Below are positions 39,439-48,336 of a DNA stretch of 64,000 nt, piece by piece. The notes below the pieces were generated by a model. It ran no database searches. It was given only the letters and a program-made list of their open reading frames with translations, and had not been told where the DNA came from. The stretch is from the NCBI RefSeq assembly GCF_001730295.1, contig NZ_MIKA01000049.1:62001-126000 (forward strand). The letters are read 5' to 3'. The stretch comes from Enterococcus plantarum (lineage in GTDB: Bacteria; Bacillota; Bacilli; Lactobacillales; Enterococcaceae). The translations under genes were made by a program, and so were the position numbers. The stretch's first letter is position 1; each line of letters opens with the position of its first letter.

Positions 39439-40269
39439 TTAAAAAATTCCCACTAAAGAACCCAAAATCCCAACAATAGCCATTCCTCCAAGAATCGCTA
39501 GAGGTTTTACTTCTTTCTTTAAAAGATAGAAAACTGCTCCAAAAGTTGCTAATGGCAACAATTTAGGCATAATATCATCAAAAATACTCTGCACTGTTAC
39601 CGCTGTTTCACCACTGCCACTGATTGTGACTGGAATCGAAATATCGATCATCGAAGCCGTCATTGCGCCAACCACCATCAATCCAATAATCGAAGCGCCT
39701 AACGTCAAGCTTTCCATCATCCCGTTTGCTTGAATCTTTTTCAGAAACCCAGTTCCCAATTTATAGCCCCAACCAGTAAATAGGTAGCGCAAAATAATAT
39801 GTGGTACGTTAAAAATCAGCAAGAATAAAATCGGGCCTAAAATATTTCCTTGTAACGCCAGAGATGTTCCAACTCCGGTTGCGATCAAACGTAACGTGCC
39901 CCAGAAAAATGAATCTCCTAAGCCTGCTAAAGGCCCCATTAATGATGTTTTGATGCTGTCGATCGTGCTAACATCAAATTGTTCATCTAGTACATTCTCT
40001 TCTTCCATCGCCGTATTGATCCCCAAAATCAAGGTCACAATATGGGGAGTAGTATTGAAAAAGGCTAAATGCCGTTTCAACGCATGCGCCATATCAGACT
40101 TTTTGGGATACAATTTCTTCAAAATCGGAATCATCGCAAACACATACGCCATGTTCATCTGACGCTCATAGTTCCAAGAAAATTCCATTTGGAAAGACCG
40201 CCAGAAAACACTATTCAATTCTTTTTTGGTAATCAACTTTTCAGGTTGTTCTTTAGAAGTCTTCGTCAT
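39439..40269 (-). CDS. gfrD: PTS mannose-family subunit IID
   Basis: Membrane subunit that works with IIC to move the sugar derivative. 276 residues of the Man (mannose-fructose-sorbose) IID family: KKELNSVFWRSFQMEFSWNYERQMN, MGPLAGLGDSFFWGTLR, and C-terminal hydrophobic segments. The best start is ATG 40267-40269 after GGGGAGG, inside the 3' end of the IIC gene, so the two overlap by 17 bases and are probably coupled. The longer frame begins at 40287. Confidence 0.88.
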   Translation of the reverse strand: MTKTSKEQPEKLITKKELNSVFWRSFQMEFSWNYERQMNMAYVFAMIPILKKLYPKKSDMAHALKRHLAFFNTTPHIVTLILGINTAMEEENVLDEQFDVSTIDSIKTSLMGPLAGLGDSFFWGTLRLIATGVGTSLALQGNILGPILFLLIFNVPHIILRYLFTGWGYKLGTGFLKKIQANGMMESLTLGASIIGLMVVGAMTASMIDISIPVTISGSGETAVTVQSIFDDIMPKLLPLATFGAVFYLLKKEVKPLAILGGMAIVGILGSLVGIF

Positions 40270-41041
40270 CGTCAATAACCTCCCCATTTGATGTTTGGAT
40301 CATTTCTTTGCCTTTATTGTGATTCATGATATTGACCACGATTACAGCTGTGATCGCCCCTAAAATTGCAATTCCTGTAACTGGAATTTCTAAATAAGCC
40401 ATTAAAGCAAAACCTAAAAAGAAGTATGGTGCTACTTGTTTATTGATCAATAAACGCGCCAACATTGCAAAACCTAGAGCTGGAATAATACCCGTCGCAA
40501 CGGATAAACCGTGTTGAACAAACTCAGGAATCATATCTAATAATCCCTTGATCGTGTTACTCCCTACAGCAAATGAAATCGAAACTATGAGTGCTAACAT
40601 CAGAGACAACCCAAAACCTGCCGCCAAATGCATTCGTTCTACCCCTTTATAATTCCCATCATCTGCGTAATTATCTGCTTTTTGGCTCATTGTTGGAATC
40701 ACCAAACCTAGATAGACATTCTTCAAAATCAGCGTTAAGGTTGCAATCGGCAATCCCAAAACTAGTGCCGTTTCCGTTCCAGCACCCGCAGTAATTGCAA
40801 AAGCCGTTCCTAAAATCCCACCTGTTACTACGTCTGGCGGAATTGATGCTCCTACTGAAAAAGAACCAATAAATGCTAATTCCAATGTTGCCCCCATAAT
40901 AATACCCGTTTTAATATCCCCTAAAACAATCCCTGTAAACAATCCTGTCACAATCGGTCGGGATAAAAGTGACGTACCTAAGGCATACTCAGACTGAGCA
41001 ATAAATGCGATAACACCTAACAAAATTGCTTGTACAATCAT
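40253..41041 (-). CDS. gfrC: PTS mannose-family subunit IIC
   Basis: Membrane permease subunit, 262 residues with several hydrophobic segments. The family motif SRPIVTGLFTGIVLGDIKTGIIMGATLELAF (about 27-57) is clear. It ends in an acidic tail (EVIDDDEDF). Third gene of the PTS block; ribosome site AAAGGAAG. Confidence 0.9.
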   Translation of the reverse strand: MIVQAILLGVIAFIAQSEYALGTSLLSRPIVTGLFTGIVLGDIKTGIIMGATLELAFIGSFSVGASIPPDVVTGGILGTAFAITAGAGTETALVLGLPIATLTLILKNVYLGLVIPTMSQKADNYADDGNYKGVERMHLAAGFGLSLMLALIVSISFAVGSNTIKGLLDMIPEFVQHGLSVATGIIPALGFAMLARLLINKQVAPYFFLGFALMAYLEIPVTGIAILGAITAVIVVNIMNHNKGKEMIQTSNGEVIDDDEDF

Positions 41042-41055
41042 TTCGATCTTCCTTT

Positions 41056-41526
41056 CTAAAATGCATCTAAAGCAGCAACTTTTTTATCATTGGGTACTTG
41101 TCTGATTTCTACATTGACTCCTTCATTTACTAATTCCTTGACCAACTGTTCTTCATCAGGCGTAATATTTATCGCCTTAGAGATATTTCTAGTTCCTTCT
41201 CTCACTTTCATTCCACCAAGATTGATATGTTTGATTTCTGGACATACTTTCGCTAATTTATACGCATCCGCTACACTTTCAACGACGATAAACAACTTAT
41301 ATTTATCCGTTACGCCACTTTGTAAAGCACTGATTGACTCTTCAATAGTTTTAATCACCAGCTTAACTCCTGCCGGTTTGGCTAACTTGATTGTCGTTTT
41401 GCGGATATCATTTTGCGGCACATCATCATTCGCAATCAAAATACAATCTACCCCTAAACTTTGGGTCCATGAAAATGCAACTTGTCCGTGTAATAAACGA
41501 TGATCTACTCTTACTAATTTAATCAT
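41056..41526 (-). CDS. gfrB: PTS mannose-family subunit IIB
   Basis: Cytoplasmic phosphotransfer subunit, 156 residues. The phosphorylated histidine is His15 in RVDHRLLHGQVAFSW; the downstream DCILIANDD and KHINLGGMKVREGTRN motifs are typical. It takes phosphate from IIA and passes it to the incoming sugar derivative. Ribosome site AAAGGAA. Confidence 0.9.
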   Translation of the reverse strand: MIKLVRVDHRLLHGQVAFSWTQSLGVDCILIANDDVPQNDIRKTTIKLAKPAGVKLVIKTIEESISALQSGVTDKYKLFIVVESVADAYKLAKVCPEIKHINLGGMKVREGTRNISKAINITPDEEQLVKELVNEGVNVEIRQVPNDKKVAALDAF

Positions 41527-41545
41527 GATTGATTTCCTTTCTCTT

Positions 41546-41962
41546 TTAAAATTCTTCTTCTTCGTCTTTTGCTTTCAATACGTTACAATACTGAATCGTT
41601 TCTTGAGACGTTTTTATTGCTTGTATAATCAACTTCTCCAAGGAGTCTGTGATTTCCAATTGGGTATAAAGCTCAATCAATAAAGACAAATTTAATCCCG
41701 AAACTACATGTACATTCGGTCGTTCAACATACTTAAAAAATTCATTATTCACGCTACCACCAAAAATATCTGTGATAACCAGTAATTCATTTTTTTGATT
41801 TTCAAAAATAGTCGTTTCAACTGTTTGACCTAAATCAAACTCTTCTTCTATATAGGCACAAATAACTTCTACATTTGTTGATTTCCCACAAATCAGTTCT
41901 AAAGATGTTCTAATCCCTTGCGCAAAATTTCCATGTGTCGCTAAAATAATTTTTCTTGCCAT
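41546..41962 (-). CDS. gfrA: PTS mannose-family subunit IIA
   Basis: Cytoplasmic IIA of the mannose family, 138 residues. The phospho-accepting histidine is in IILATHGNFAQGI (about residue 10), and DIFGGSVNNEFF matches the conserved second motif. First gene of the operon. I chose the ATG at 41960-41962 (MARKII); an in-frame GTG at 41971 lies inside the ribosome site. A sigma-54 type promoter lies about 30-45 bp upstream. Confidence 0.88.
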   Translation of the reverse strand: MARKIILATHGNFAQGIRTSLELICGKSTNVEVICAYIEEEFDLGQTVETTIFENQKNELLVITDIFGGSVNNEFFKYVERPNVHVVSGLNLSLLIELYTQLEITDSLEKLIIQAIKTSQETIQYCNVLKAKDEEEEF

Positions 41963-41990
41963 CCTGTTCACCTCACTTACACTTTATTAA

Positions 41991-42008
41991 TAGCAAAAAG
42001 GATGCCAA
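41991..42008 (-). promoter_or_regulatory. Sigma-54 (-24/-12) promoter of the PTS operon
   Basis: Minus strand TTGGCATCCTTTTTGCTA has the GG-N10-GC spacing and TGGCA...TTGC core of RpoN promoters. It lies between the LevR-type activator gene and the first PTS gene, as in other Man-family PTS operons controlled by such activators. Confidence 0.8.
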
Positions 42009-42026
42009 CTTTAGTGGCACCCTTCA
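41996..42026 (-). terminator. Terminator of the activator gene, overlapping the sigma-54 promoter
   Basis: Minus strand AGGGTGCCACT-AA-AGTTGGCATCCT (with G-T pairs) followed by TTTTT. The 3' arm and T run are the same bases as the -24 element and spacer of the sigma-54 promoter. Confidence 0.65.
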
Positions 42027-42034
42027 TTTGCTTA

Positions 42035-44224
42035 TTAAAAATCACTTTCATCACTGATATACTCGGTGTTTTCAACTAACACATCATGAACATAAGAAAG
42101 TTCTGAATCTGGGATATTGACACTATAGACTTTCTCTATGACACTAAATGCTTCTTTGATATCCCGTAGCTCTTTTTCATGACACTCCTGCAACCTGTCA
42201 AAACCACTATAGACTTCGATTGGCACATTTCGGATCAATCGTTCTACCAAACAGCTAACATGAACATACAAAGCTAACTTTCGATCATTGCTAATCCGCT
42301 GACCTAGTCGTTCTTCTAACTGTTTCATAAAGCCTTCGATTTGTTCAATGATTTTTTCTGTATCTAAAATCGTTACAGATTGAATTACACGATCCAATGA
42401 AAAATTACGAATCAATTGATTACTAAATTCTTCCTTCGAATCCAATATTAACTCTTTTTTCAACCACTCTAGCAACTCTTCGATCCCAATTCCTGCAATT
42501 AAGTCCTCTAAAGAAATGAAAGGAACATTCTCTACGACTGGATTGGCTGTACCAACAATACCAAGCACATCATAAAACGAAAAAGCTTTTTCAAATTCCA
42601 CAGGATCACGTAACTGACGGAATTCACATGGGATAAGTTTGACAGAAGTCGTACCTGGTAAACTCTTTTCAAGTAGATTACTAATTTGTACAGCCGTTCC
42701 AATACCCGTGGCACAGGTCGTGAGGATGATTTTTTCTTTTGTTGTTTCTGGCTTAATCATCTCCCATTGAAACGGATGGCTGCATATCGCATTAGCTGGA
42801 ATTTCACCAAGTTGTTGTTTCTTTTGAATTGCTTCACCCACCGCAATCGCTAAACTAGTTGTTACATTGTTCATCAATAAGATAGGTGCCGCGCTTTCTT
42901 TTGAAAAATAACGATGGATTTCTTTTAAAGAACCCATATCAAATAAAATAACCAACCCATTTGACGTATCATTCCGCTCGATGTATTGTATCAGTTTCTC
43001 AGCAATCTTCTTCGGCGTAACATCTAGTGGCATATCAAAAGACTGAAATAACAATTCATTCAACATCCGATTAGCCACATTAGCAATACTGCTAGCAGTG
43101 GCGTAACCATGTGCCACAATCACCGCTTTAGGATAAGACGTTTCTTTGGTATAACCTAGATTATCAATATAAACAGATAGAATAATCCGATCCATACTAG
43201 AAACTTCAATGTCCAATGACATCTTAACTAAGTTTAAAATCTGTTCTGCATATCGATAACTATTTGGTAACTTGGCTTTGATATCCATTAAAAAGGTCTC
43301 AATCAACTGAATCATCTCGCTTTCTGGTAGCCATTCCACGTAACGTCGTTGAAACAGATAATGACTGATTGCATAAACCAAACTACCATTAAAACTAATT
43401 TGATAAGCAGATTCAATTTTTTCTAGCATCTGTCGGACGTGCTGTGTAATGAATAGCAACATTTCATGCTGTTGGTCTCTTTTTGTTTCAAATAATAAAT
43501 AATCAAAGAGATAATCGATTTCCTTTGAAATCAAGCCCACTGAGGTGTTGATATCTGATTGATTATTTAGATAGGTTAGCAAGATTTTTTCATAACTTTG
43601 AATAATTCTTTTTTGTTCTGGTTCACTTTCTTCAAGTAAATACTCCAAACTACTTTGACCATCGATTCTCAAAAGTGATTCGGCTTCTGAAAAAGTGGAT
43701 TCATAATTTTCTGTTAGTAAATAAGTAGGCAATGAATGTAAGGTAATCGGAATTTGCTCTTTTTCGTGATTTACAGTAAAACTTTTAGCTGTAATAATCT
43801 TGATCAGGTTTTTCAATTCCCCAACATTTCCTTTGTATGAACGATTTTCTAACATTTTAATGACTTGTGGTGAGACGAGTAGCGGTTTTAAAATGGTTTG
43901 CTGTTCTTCAAAGAAAGATTGAATAATCAACTGCTTTCGTTCTGCCTGAGTCCGTTCATTAAGCGCTGGAATTTTGATTTGTACTGGAATTCGTCTTAAA
44001 AAAGTCGTTAAAAAGGTGCTATTCACCTCTTCCGTTGTGGCAAACGCTAAACGACAGTTAACAGCAATTGGATGATTGCTTTCACCCATTTTATAAATAA
44101 CTCCTTGATCCAAAAATGTGAATAATTTTTCTTGTCCTTCAGCGCTTAAACGATGAACTTCATCCAAAAATAAAAAACCATCTGCGGCTGCTTCAAAAAG
44201 CACCCATTTTCTCAGTATCTGCAC
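42035..44224 (-). pseudogene. LevR-type sigma-54 activator, C-terminal part after frameshift
   Basis: Rest of the AAA+ domain and the regulatory domains of a LevR/GfrR-like activator. The open frame covers Walker B (FLFLDEVHRLS) and the arginine-finger region (FLRRIPVQIKIPAL). These are followed by a first PTS regulation domain, a Man-IIA-like domain (VIVAHGYATASSIANVANRML), a GatB-like IIB domain (LTTCATGIGTAVQI) and a second PRD near the C terminus. The first codons in this frame (MQILRKWV) are not a real start: coding homology joins from the upstream frame at KWVLFEAAADGFLFLDE. One extra base in the A run at 44207-44210 separates the two frames. Intact, the protein would have about 920 residues. 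Confidence 0.85.
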
Positions 44225-44807
44225 CAGTAAATGCTCCTTTTACATGACCAAATAAATAGCTGGTCAATAATTCAGGATTATCTGCATATTGTGCACAATT
44301 TACTGTGATAAAAGGTGCGTCGTTCGCTAATAGGTCATTCGCTAAACAAAATTGATAGAGTAATTGAACGAGATAACTTTTACCCGTACCACTTTCTCCT
44401 GTTAACAATAGCGGCAACCCGCCATTAGGATAAAATGCCGCCATTTTCAATTGTTGAATCGTTTGTGCTAAACTACCACGATTACCGATTACATTCTGGA
44501 AAAAATCAATCTTTTTATCAAAAATCGGTTTCTCTTTTTCAATCTCTGATACGTTTGGATAAAACGAATTTGTTAATGGATAGTTTTGCAATTCAAATGT
44601 TTTTTTATGAAAAAAGTAGACAGGGCGTGTATTGACCTTGACTAAGATCCCTTCGTCTACAAGCTGATTCAAATAATGGCTCGCAGTATTTCGCTTGATT
44701 GAAAATTTTTCAGCAATATCAGATGCCGAAAAAATATCGCTTACATTTTCAGGATTGAAAAAAGATGTTTGGTTTTTTAGATAGTTTAACAGTTTTTCTT
44801 TTAACAT
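44193..44807 (-). pseudogene. LevR-type sigma-54 activator, N-terminal part before frameshift
   Basis: N-terminal winged-helix domain (SASDIAEKFSIKRNTASHYLNQLVDEGILV) and the start of the sigma-54 AAA+ domain, with Walker A GESGTGKS and the sigma-54 contact loop GAFTGA. The frame then reads TEKMGAF and stops. With one A fewer it would continue EKWVLFEAAADGFLFLDE into the next frame. The start is ATG 44805-44807 after AGGAGGG; the longer frame to 44867 has no ribosome site. The truncated product lacks Walker B and all PTS-sensing domains, so it should be inactive unless the frameshift is a sequencing error or is bypassed. Confidence 0.85.
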
Positions 44808-44903
44808 ATGATCCCTCCTGTCTTTATCATAGCGAAAGTTTTTGTAAAAATATATCTCTTTTTCCATTAAAAATAAAACTTATTTTCTTATTCTGACGAT
44901 ACG

Positions 44904-44919
44904 TTGTCTATATTGACAA
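44904..44919. promoter_or_regulatory. Palindrome TTGTC-N6-GACAA upstream of the activator gene
   Basis: A 16-bp palindrome about 100 bp upstream of the activator start. Its minus-strand half TTGTCA could serve as a -35, but no good -10 follows. The 337-bp gap 44808-45144 holds only this and the mtnN terminator; an open frame at 44904-45395 (plus) is antisense to mtnN and not a gene. Confidence 0.3.
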
Positions 44920-45097
44920 AAAGTGAATTATTTGTTTTTATCGAGAGCACTAGTATGGTTGCATCAAAAAACAACACAATTACACTACAAATGACTTTAG
45001 CATACGATATACACCAAACATCTGAAGAGTGCGGATTCTTTAGGGGACTTTTTTTGACTGATACAAATCATTACGACAATTTCTTTAACGCAGCAAC

Positions 45098-45136
45098 AAA
45101 AAAAGATGTTCAGCTATTTGAAGCTCAAACATCTTT
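45098..45136 (-). terminator. Terminator of the metE-like-metQ-mtnN operon
   Basis: Stem AAAGATGTT / AACATCTTT (45102-45110 and 45128-45136) followed on the minus strand by a run of T. Confidence 0.82.
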
Positions 45137-45144
45137 AGAATCAA

Positions 45145-45849
45145 CTACTTATCTTCTACCAATACACGAATTAAGCGCTTCGTTTCTTGAAATGCATGTA
45201 GCGCAGCTTTCCTTAAATGTATCTCAAAAGACTCAGCTGCTTCACTCCCTACAATGTCGGAAATGCCACGAATATTTAGGACAGGAATATCATAGAAACT
45301 CGCAACTTGTGCGATTGCCGTACTTTCCATATCAGAGGCTTTCACTTCTGGAAAATGTTCTTTTACCTTTGTCACGAATGCCGACTCACTCATAAAAGAA
45401 TCAGACGTTACGATCAATCCATTATACAAATCATAATTGCTTGGCTTCTCCAAAGAGTTAAAAATTTCCAACCATCTTTGACTTAAACGGTAGTCTCTTG
45501 GCATTTGAGGTACTTGCCCAAACGTATAGTCAAACCCAGTTGCATCCACATCACTATAAGCGAGCTTTGTTCCATATACAACATCACCAATTTCAACCTC
45601 ACCCAAAAAACCGCCCGCCGAGCCAGTATTAATAATCACATCAGGTTGAATCATCTCGCAAAGCAGACTTGCCGAAGCTGCTGCATTGGCTTTTCCAATC
45701 CCTGTTTCCACCAAAAATAAAGAATAGTCAGGCTGATCTAAAACTTCCTCAATCACAGTTTTACCCCGCTTCAAAATGGATTGTATTCGATAAGTATCAC
45801 GAAACGGCACTAATTCTTCTTGCATTGCTGCTGCTATAACAATAATCAT
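45145..45849 (-). CDS. mtnN: 5'-methylthioadenosine/S-adenosylhomocysteine nucleosidase
   Basis: Cleaves adenine from methylthioadenosine and S-adenosylhomocysteine, recycling methyl-cycle by-products and making the AI-2 precursor. 234 residues. Family motifs: IAAAMQEELVPF (5-16), VETGIGKANAAASAS, NTGSAGGF, SDMESTAIAQVA and the catalytic Asp in RGISDIVGSEA. Its start overlaps the metQ stop (ATGA), tying it to methionine uptake and synthesis in one T-box-controlled operon. Confidence 0.94.
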   Translation of the reverse strand: MIIVIAAAMQEELVPFRDTYRIQSILKRGKTVIEEVLDQPDYSLFLVETGIGKANAAASASLLCEMIQPDVIINTGSAGGFLGEVEIGDVVYGTKLAYSDVDATGFDYTFGQVPQMPRDYRLSQRWLEIFNSLEKPSNYDLYNGLIVTSDSFMSESAFVTKVKEHFPEVKASDMESTAIAQVASFYDIPVLNIRGISDIVGSEAAESFEIHLRKAALHAFQETKRLIRVLVEDK

Positions 45850-46712
45850 TTATCTGCCTCCCACAGCTTCCCAATCTCTTCTTGGACATCGACTTTTGTC
45901 CCACCAAACTGTTCTTGGATGTAGTCTTTTACTGCTTGACTATGATAGAGCTCTGCTAATTTTTTTAACGCTTGATCCTGTTGGCGATTTTCTGTTGTGA
46001 CTAAAACATTGATACTTTGCTGCGTATTTTTATCAATTTCTTCTTTAAACAAAGCATCTTTCAAAACATTTAAACCACCTTCAAACGCAATTGTATTACT
46101 AATCAAAGCTAAATCAACATCTTGTAACACTCTCGGTCCAGTCGTATCATCGATCATTTTAAACTCTAAATTTTGGGGATTTTCAATGATATCAGATGGC
46201 GTTCCTGTTCCATTGTCAAAATCCTTGGCTAGTTTGATCAAACCAGCTGTTTCCAACAATCTTAATCCACGTGCAGTATTTGCCGGATTATTAGCGATTG
46301 CAACTAATGCGCCATCTTTGATGTCCCCAACAGATTGATATCTATACGAATAGATACCCATCGGTTCCATATAGGTTGTCGCAATCGGTACTAATTTTTG
46401 GTCGCTGTCTTGATTAAAACTGCTTAAATACCCCAACGATTGAAAAGCATTCACATCAACTTGTTCTTCAACCGTCGCATTATTTAACTGAGGTCCACCA
46501 CTGATCTCTTTGACTTCTATTTTTAAACCTGCCTTTTTCGCTAAGTCTGATTTTGCAATAAATCGCCAAATATCCGCATCACTGTCGACTGAGCCTAAAA
46601 CAACTTTAGTGGTCTTATTCTTTTTCTCATCTGCATCATTTTTATTCTGATTGCTACAACCCGTTACTAAAAATAATGCCAAAATAATACCAAAACCAAT
46701 CCACTTTTTCAT
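45846..46712 (-). CDS. metQ: Methionine ABC transporter substrate-binding lipoprotein
   Basis: Extracellular lipoprotein of the NlpA/MetQ family, 288 residues, expected to capture methionine for a MetNI transporter. The signal peptide ends in the lipobox VTGC (Cys19). The rest shows VDVNAFQSLGYL, TTYMEPMGIYS and IANNPANTARGLRLLE. No metN or metI lies in the window, so the ATPase and permease must be encoded elsewhere. Ribosome site AGGAGG. Confidence 0.9.
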   Translation of the reverse strand: MKKWIGFGIILALFLVTGCSNQNKNDADEKKNKTTKVVLGSVDSDADIWRFIAKSDLAKKAGLKIEVKEISGGPQLNNATVEEQVDVNAFQSLGYLSSFNQDSDQKLVPIATTYMEPMGIYSYRYQSVGDIKDGALVAIANNPANTARGLRLLETAGLIKLAKDFDNGTGTPSDIIENPQNLEFKMIDDTTGPRVLQDVDLALISNTIAFEGGLNVLKDALFKEEIDKNTQQSINVLVTTENRQQDQALKKLAELYHSQAVKDYIQEQFGGTKVDVQEEIGKLWEADK

Positions 46713-46790
46713 ACTAGCCTCCTATGCTTTCATCTAGACTATTCTTCGTTGACATCCAAAGAGACTGATTGCTTCCAAGAAATCATTTCA

Positions 46791-47903
46791 TCAACCCCAA
46801 ACTTCATCAGCCACATCAATCACTAATTTCAGTTTCTTCCACTGATCCTCCTCCGTTAAAATATTTCCCTCTTCTGTTGAAGCGAATCCGCATTGTGGAC
46901 TTAAACTCAAGCGTTCCAAAGGCACATATTTACTTGCTTCTTTGATTCTTTTTACTACTGTTTCTTTCTCTTCTAATTGCCCATCTTTACTTGTTACTAA
47001 TCCAAGGACCACATGTTTTTCTTCTGGTACAAAACGTAACGGCTCAAAATCTCCAGAACGTTCATCGTCAAATTCTAAGAAAAATGCTTCAACATTTTGA
47101 TTCCCTAATAATGTGTCTGCAACAGGTTCATATCCACCAGAAGTGGCCCAAGTTGAATGGTAATTTCCACGACATACATGAGTTGTTACATGTAAATCTT
47201 CCGGTAAATCAACAATAGCATCGTTATTCAAACGCAAATATAACTCTTGTAATGCTTGCGTATCATATTCGCCATTGGTCATCGTTGTCCAAAAATTTTT
47301 ATCTACTAACATGCCCCAAGTACAATCATCTAATTTTACATCTCGACACCCTAAATCATACAAAGCCAAAATCGTTTCGCGATATGCTTTTGCAATATCT
47401 TGATAAAACGCTTCTCGGTCTGGATAAAATTCATCGACTTTCTCTTCGTTAGAACCACGAACTAATTCCGCTACTAACTGGGCAGGTGCTGGAATACTCT
47501 GGCGAATTGGTGTCCCATCAGCAATTTCTGTTAAAAATTTATATTCTTCTAAAACTGGATGATCTGGATTAAACTCGATTTTTCCTGTTAGGCGAGCTGA
47601 ATCTGCGCGTGTCTCTTCTCCATGAAATAAATAGCCTTGATCCATCACATTATGTTCGACACCTTTAAAGCCCCAAAAAAAATCAAGATGCCAATAACTA
47701 CGACGGAACTCACCATCACTGATCACTTTTAATCCAATTTCTTTTTGCTTTGCAACTAGCTCACGAATCGCTTGATTCTCGATTGTTTTTAATTCATCTC
47801 CTGAAATCACACCAGAAGCAACATCTTCCCTTGCCTTTTTCAACGATTCCGGACGTAAAAAACTTCCTACGATTTCATAATGATGTACTGAATTTTTACA
47901 CAT
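46791..47903 (-). CDS. MetE-like cobalamin-independent methionine synthase family protein
   Basis: 370-residue protein equivalent to the C-terminal catalytic half of MetE, like Bacillus YxjG/YxjH, which probably methylates homocysteine with a small methyl donor. It shows GSFLRPESLKKARED, EIGLKVISDGEFRRSYWHLDF, LDDCTWGMLVD, the zinc-site HVCRGNYHSTW and LSLSPQCGFAST with the late zinc Cys. It lacks the N-terminal MetE half. First gene of the operon behind a tRNA-Met T-box, which supports a methionine role. Ribosome site GAGGGGG. Confidence 0.88.
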   Translation of the reverse strand: MCKNSVHHYEIVGSFLRPESLKKAREDVASGVISGDELKTIENQAIRELVAKQKEIGLKVISDGEFRRSYWHLDFFWGFKGVEHNVMDQGYLFHGEETRADSARLTGKIEFNPDHPVLEEYKFLTEIADGTPIRQSIPAPAQLVAELVRGSNEEKVDEFYPDREAFYQDIAKAYRETILALYDLGCRDVKLDDCTWGMLVDKNFWTTMTNGEYDTQALQELYLRLNNDAIVDLPEDLHVTTHVCRGNYHSTWATSGGYEPVADTLLGNQNVEAFFLEFDDERSGDFEPLRFVPEEKHVVLGLVTSKDGQLEEKETVVKRIKEASKYVPLERLSLSPQCGFASTEEGNILTEEDQWKKLKLVIDVADEVWG

Positions 47904-47937
47904 AACTAAATTCCCCCTCTTTATTTAAATAGAAAAC

Positions 47938-48185
47938 AAAAAAATCCCTAGAACAGTCAAAGACTCTTCTAAGGATGTATTAAACATACATGGTACCACC
48001 TTAATTCACAAAAATCCTACGATTTTTGCCTCTACTCTAATACGCCGCAAACGCTTTATATTAGGATTCTTGCTAACGGGAATAACCGTGCATCTCTAAA
48101 TTAATATCTCGAAATGCCCACTCAAAAGCCATTTTCAAATTCGTTTTCTTTCACCTCTTTTCAGCTACCAAGGCTCTCTTTTAGA
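47938..48185 (-). promoter_or_regulatory. T-box riboswitch (methionine)
   Basis: On the minus strand the leader starts with AGAGAG (48174-48179) and GGTAGCTGAAAAGAGG (Stem I distal loop). A likely ATG specifier codon follows at 48130-48132 (GAAAATGGC), then the T-box sequence AAGGTGGTACCATG (about 47990-48003). A terminator closes it, with arms ATCCTTAGAA / TTCTAGGGAT (47967-47976 and 47944-47953) and a T run. It controls the metE-like-metQ-mtnN operon: uncharged tRNA-Met should favour read-through. Confidence 0.88.
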
Positions 48186-48240
48186 AATTCCACAGAATTT
48201 TACTTTCTTTTTCTACGTGTTTTTTTATTTATTTTTAATT

Positions 48241-48269
48241 ATAATAGCAGATGAAGTGGTGGGTGTCAA
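48241..48269 (-). promoter_or_regulatory. Promoter of the T-box operon
   Basis: Minus strand TTGACA, a 17-bp spacer and TATTAT; close to consensus, about 55-60 bp upstream of T-box Stem I. Confidence 0.85.
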
Positions 48270-48298
48270 ATGGATCATTAAAAAAATAAAGCACATAG

Positions 48299-48320
48299 CA
48301 TAGTAATCGTTTATACTATG
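48299..48320 (+). promoter_or_regulatory. Inverted repeat CATAGTA/TACTATG before the 48337 gene
   Basis: Perfect 7-bp arms (48299-48305, 48314-48320) with an 8-bp spacer, ending just before the AGGAGG ribosome site. It contains TATACT-like -10 material and may be an operator over a short promoter or an mRNA hairpin. Confidence 0.4.
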
Positions 48321-48336
48321 TATCAGGAGGATGAAA

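Noticed and set aside
44904-45395. 163-codon plus-strand frame
   Set aside because: Antisense to mtnN and its terminator; no ribosome site and no recognisable motif.
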